From Saccoglossus kowalevskii (taxonomy: Eukaryota > Hemichordata > Enteropneusta > Harrimaniidae), in the NCBI RefSeq assembly GCF_000003605.2, contig NW_003122429.1, positions 1 through 20,329 of the forward strand: a DNA stretch of 20,329 bases. The letters run 5' to 3'. This document shows, piece by piece, positions 20,057 to 20,329 of this stretch. A program made the position numbers and the translations under genes. A model generated the notes under the pieces. It saw only the letters and a list, made by a program, of their open reading frames with translations, did no database searches and had not been told where the DNA came from. Each line of letters opens with the position of its first letter. Position 1 is the stretch's first letter.

Positions 20057-20329
20057 ACTATTTACTTAGCAGTATAAACTAAAGTACTAAAGCAAATCTT
20101 TCTAAAACTCCAAACATGCGGAATGAGGTTTGGGAAAATGGCAAAAACCACCTGGACGTTAATGAATCAATTTATCCGCATCGCAATGAGTAGCGAAATA
20201 ATTGACAAAAAAAGTATATGTGCCCTATGCTGTTGCAACAAGCTCGCCATATTTCACAGCGAACACTGTGGGTTAGAGGTTTCGCACTACCGTGACAATA
20301 TAAGACGCCCAGAACACATGGTGTTCGAT
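20057..20329. other. non-coding, nothing recognised
   Basis: Mixed-composition sequence to the right edge, without a recognisable gene or repeat. It could include the body of a SINE if the tRNA-like sequence before it is a SINE head. Confidence 0.3.

Overview
The window is nuclear DNA from an animal, AT-rich and mostly non-coding. The only gene that can be named with confidence is the 3' end of a calmodulin-family gene. Its coding sequence is broken by a phase-1 intron with consensus GT/AG ends, which rules out a prokaryote. The mix of a near-canonical calmodulin, long non-coding stretches and abundant minisatellites fits a marine invertebrate (a lophotrochozoan, hemichordate or cephalochordate would all fit), but the species cannot be fixed from this sequence.

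Layout. 1-197: a worn ~30-36 bp tandem repeat. 347-589 and 1230-1258: the last two coding exons of a calmodulin-like gene on the + strand, covering the end of EF-hand 2 through EF-hands 3 and 4; earlier exons lie left of the window. 1259-1630: probable 3' UTR with a poly(A) signal candidate. 1631-6921: mostly featureless AT-rich DNA, with a GC-richer zone at 3470-4905 carrying a dispersed degenerate motif and perhaps a relic LTR, a 34-codon exon-like ORF at 5731-5835, and a clean 4 x 43 bp tandem repeat at 5891-6062. 6922-7056: a well-delimited candidate exon, phase 1 at both ends, rich in Q/N/S and ending in the residues LTKEQ just where calmodulin genes carry LTEEQ before a phase-1 intron. 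I infer it may be the 5' part of a second calmodulin-like gene in tandem, but no following EF-hand exon was found in the window. 7057-12770: AT-rich sequence with several hairpins. 12771-15810: about 95 copies of a 32-bp satellite with higher-order structure, fading into decayed copies to about 16090. 16091-20329: mostly unassigned, with a few exon-like stretches, a fold-back flanked by direct repeats, and a degenerate tRNA-like sequence.

The most notable points are the calmodulin paralogue with a rewritten central linker, the possible tandem calmodulin-like exon with an N-terminal extension, and the satellite, whose 16-bp palindromic variant occurs as three pairs each exactly 96 bp apart. 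No operon, CRISPR array, complete mobile element or functional RNA gene was found. Long reverse-strand open frames inside the satellite come from its period and are not genes.
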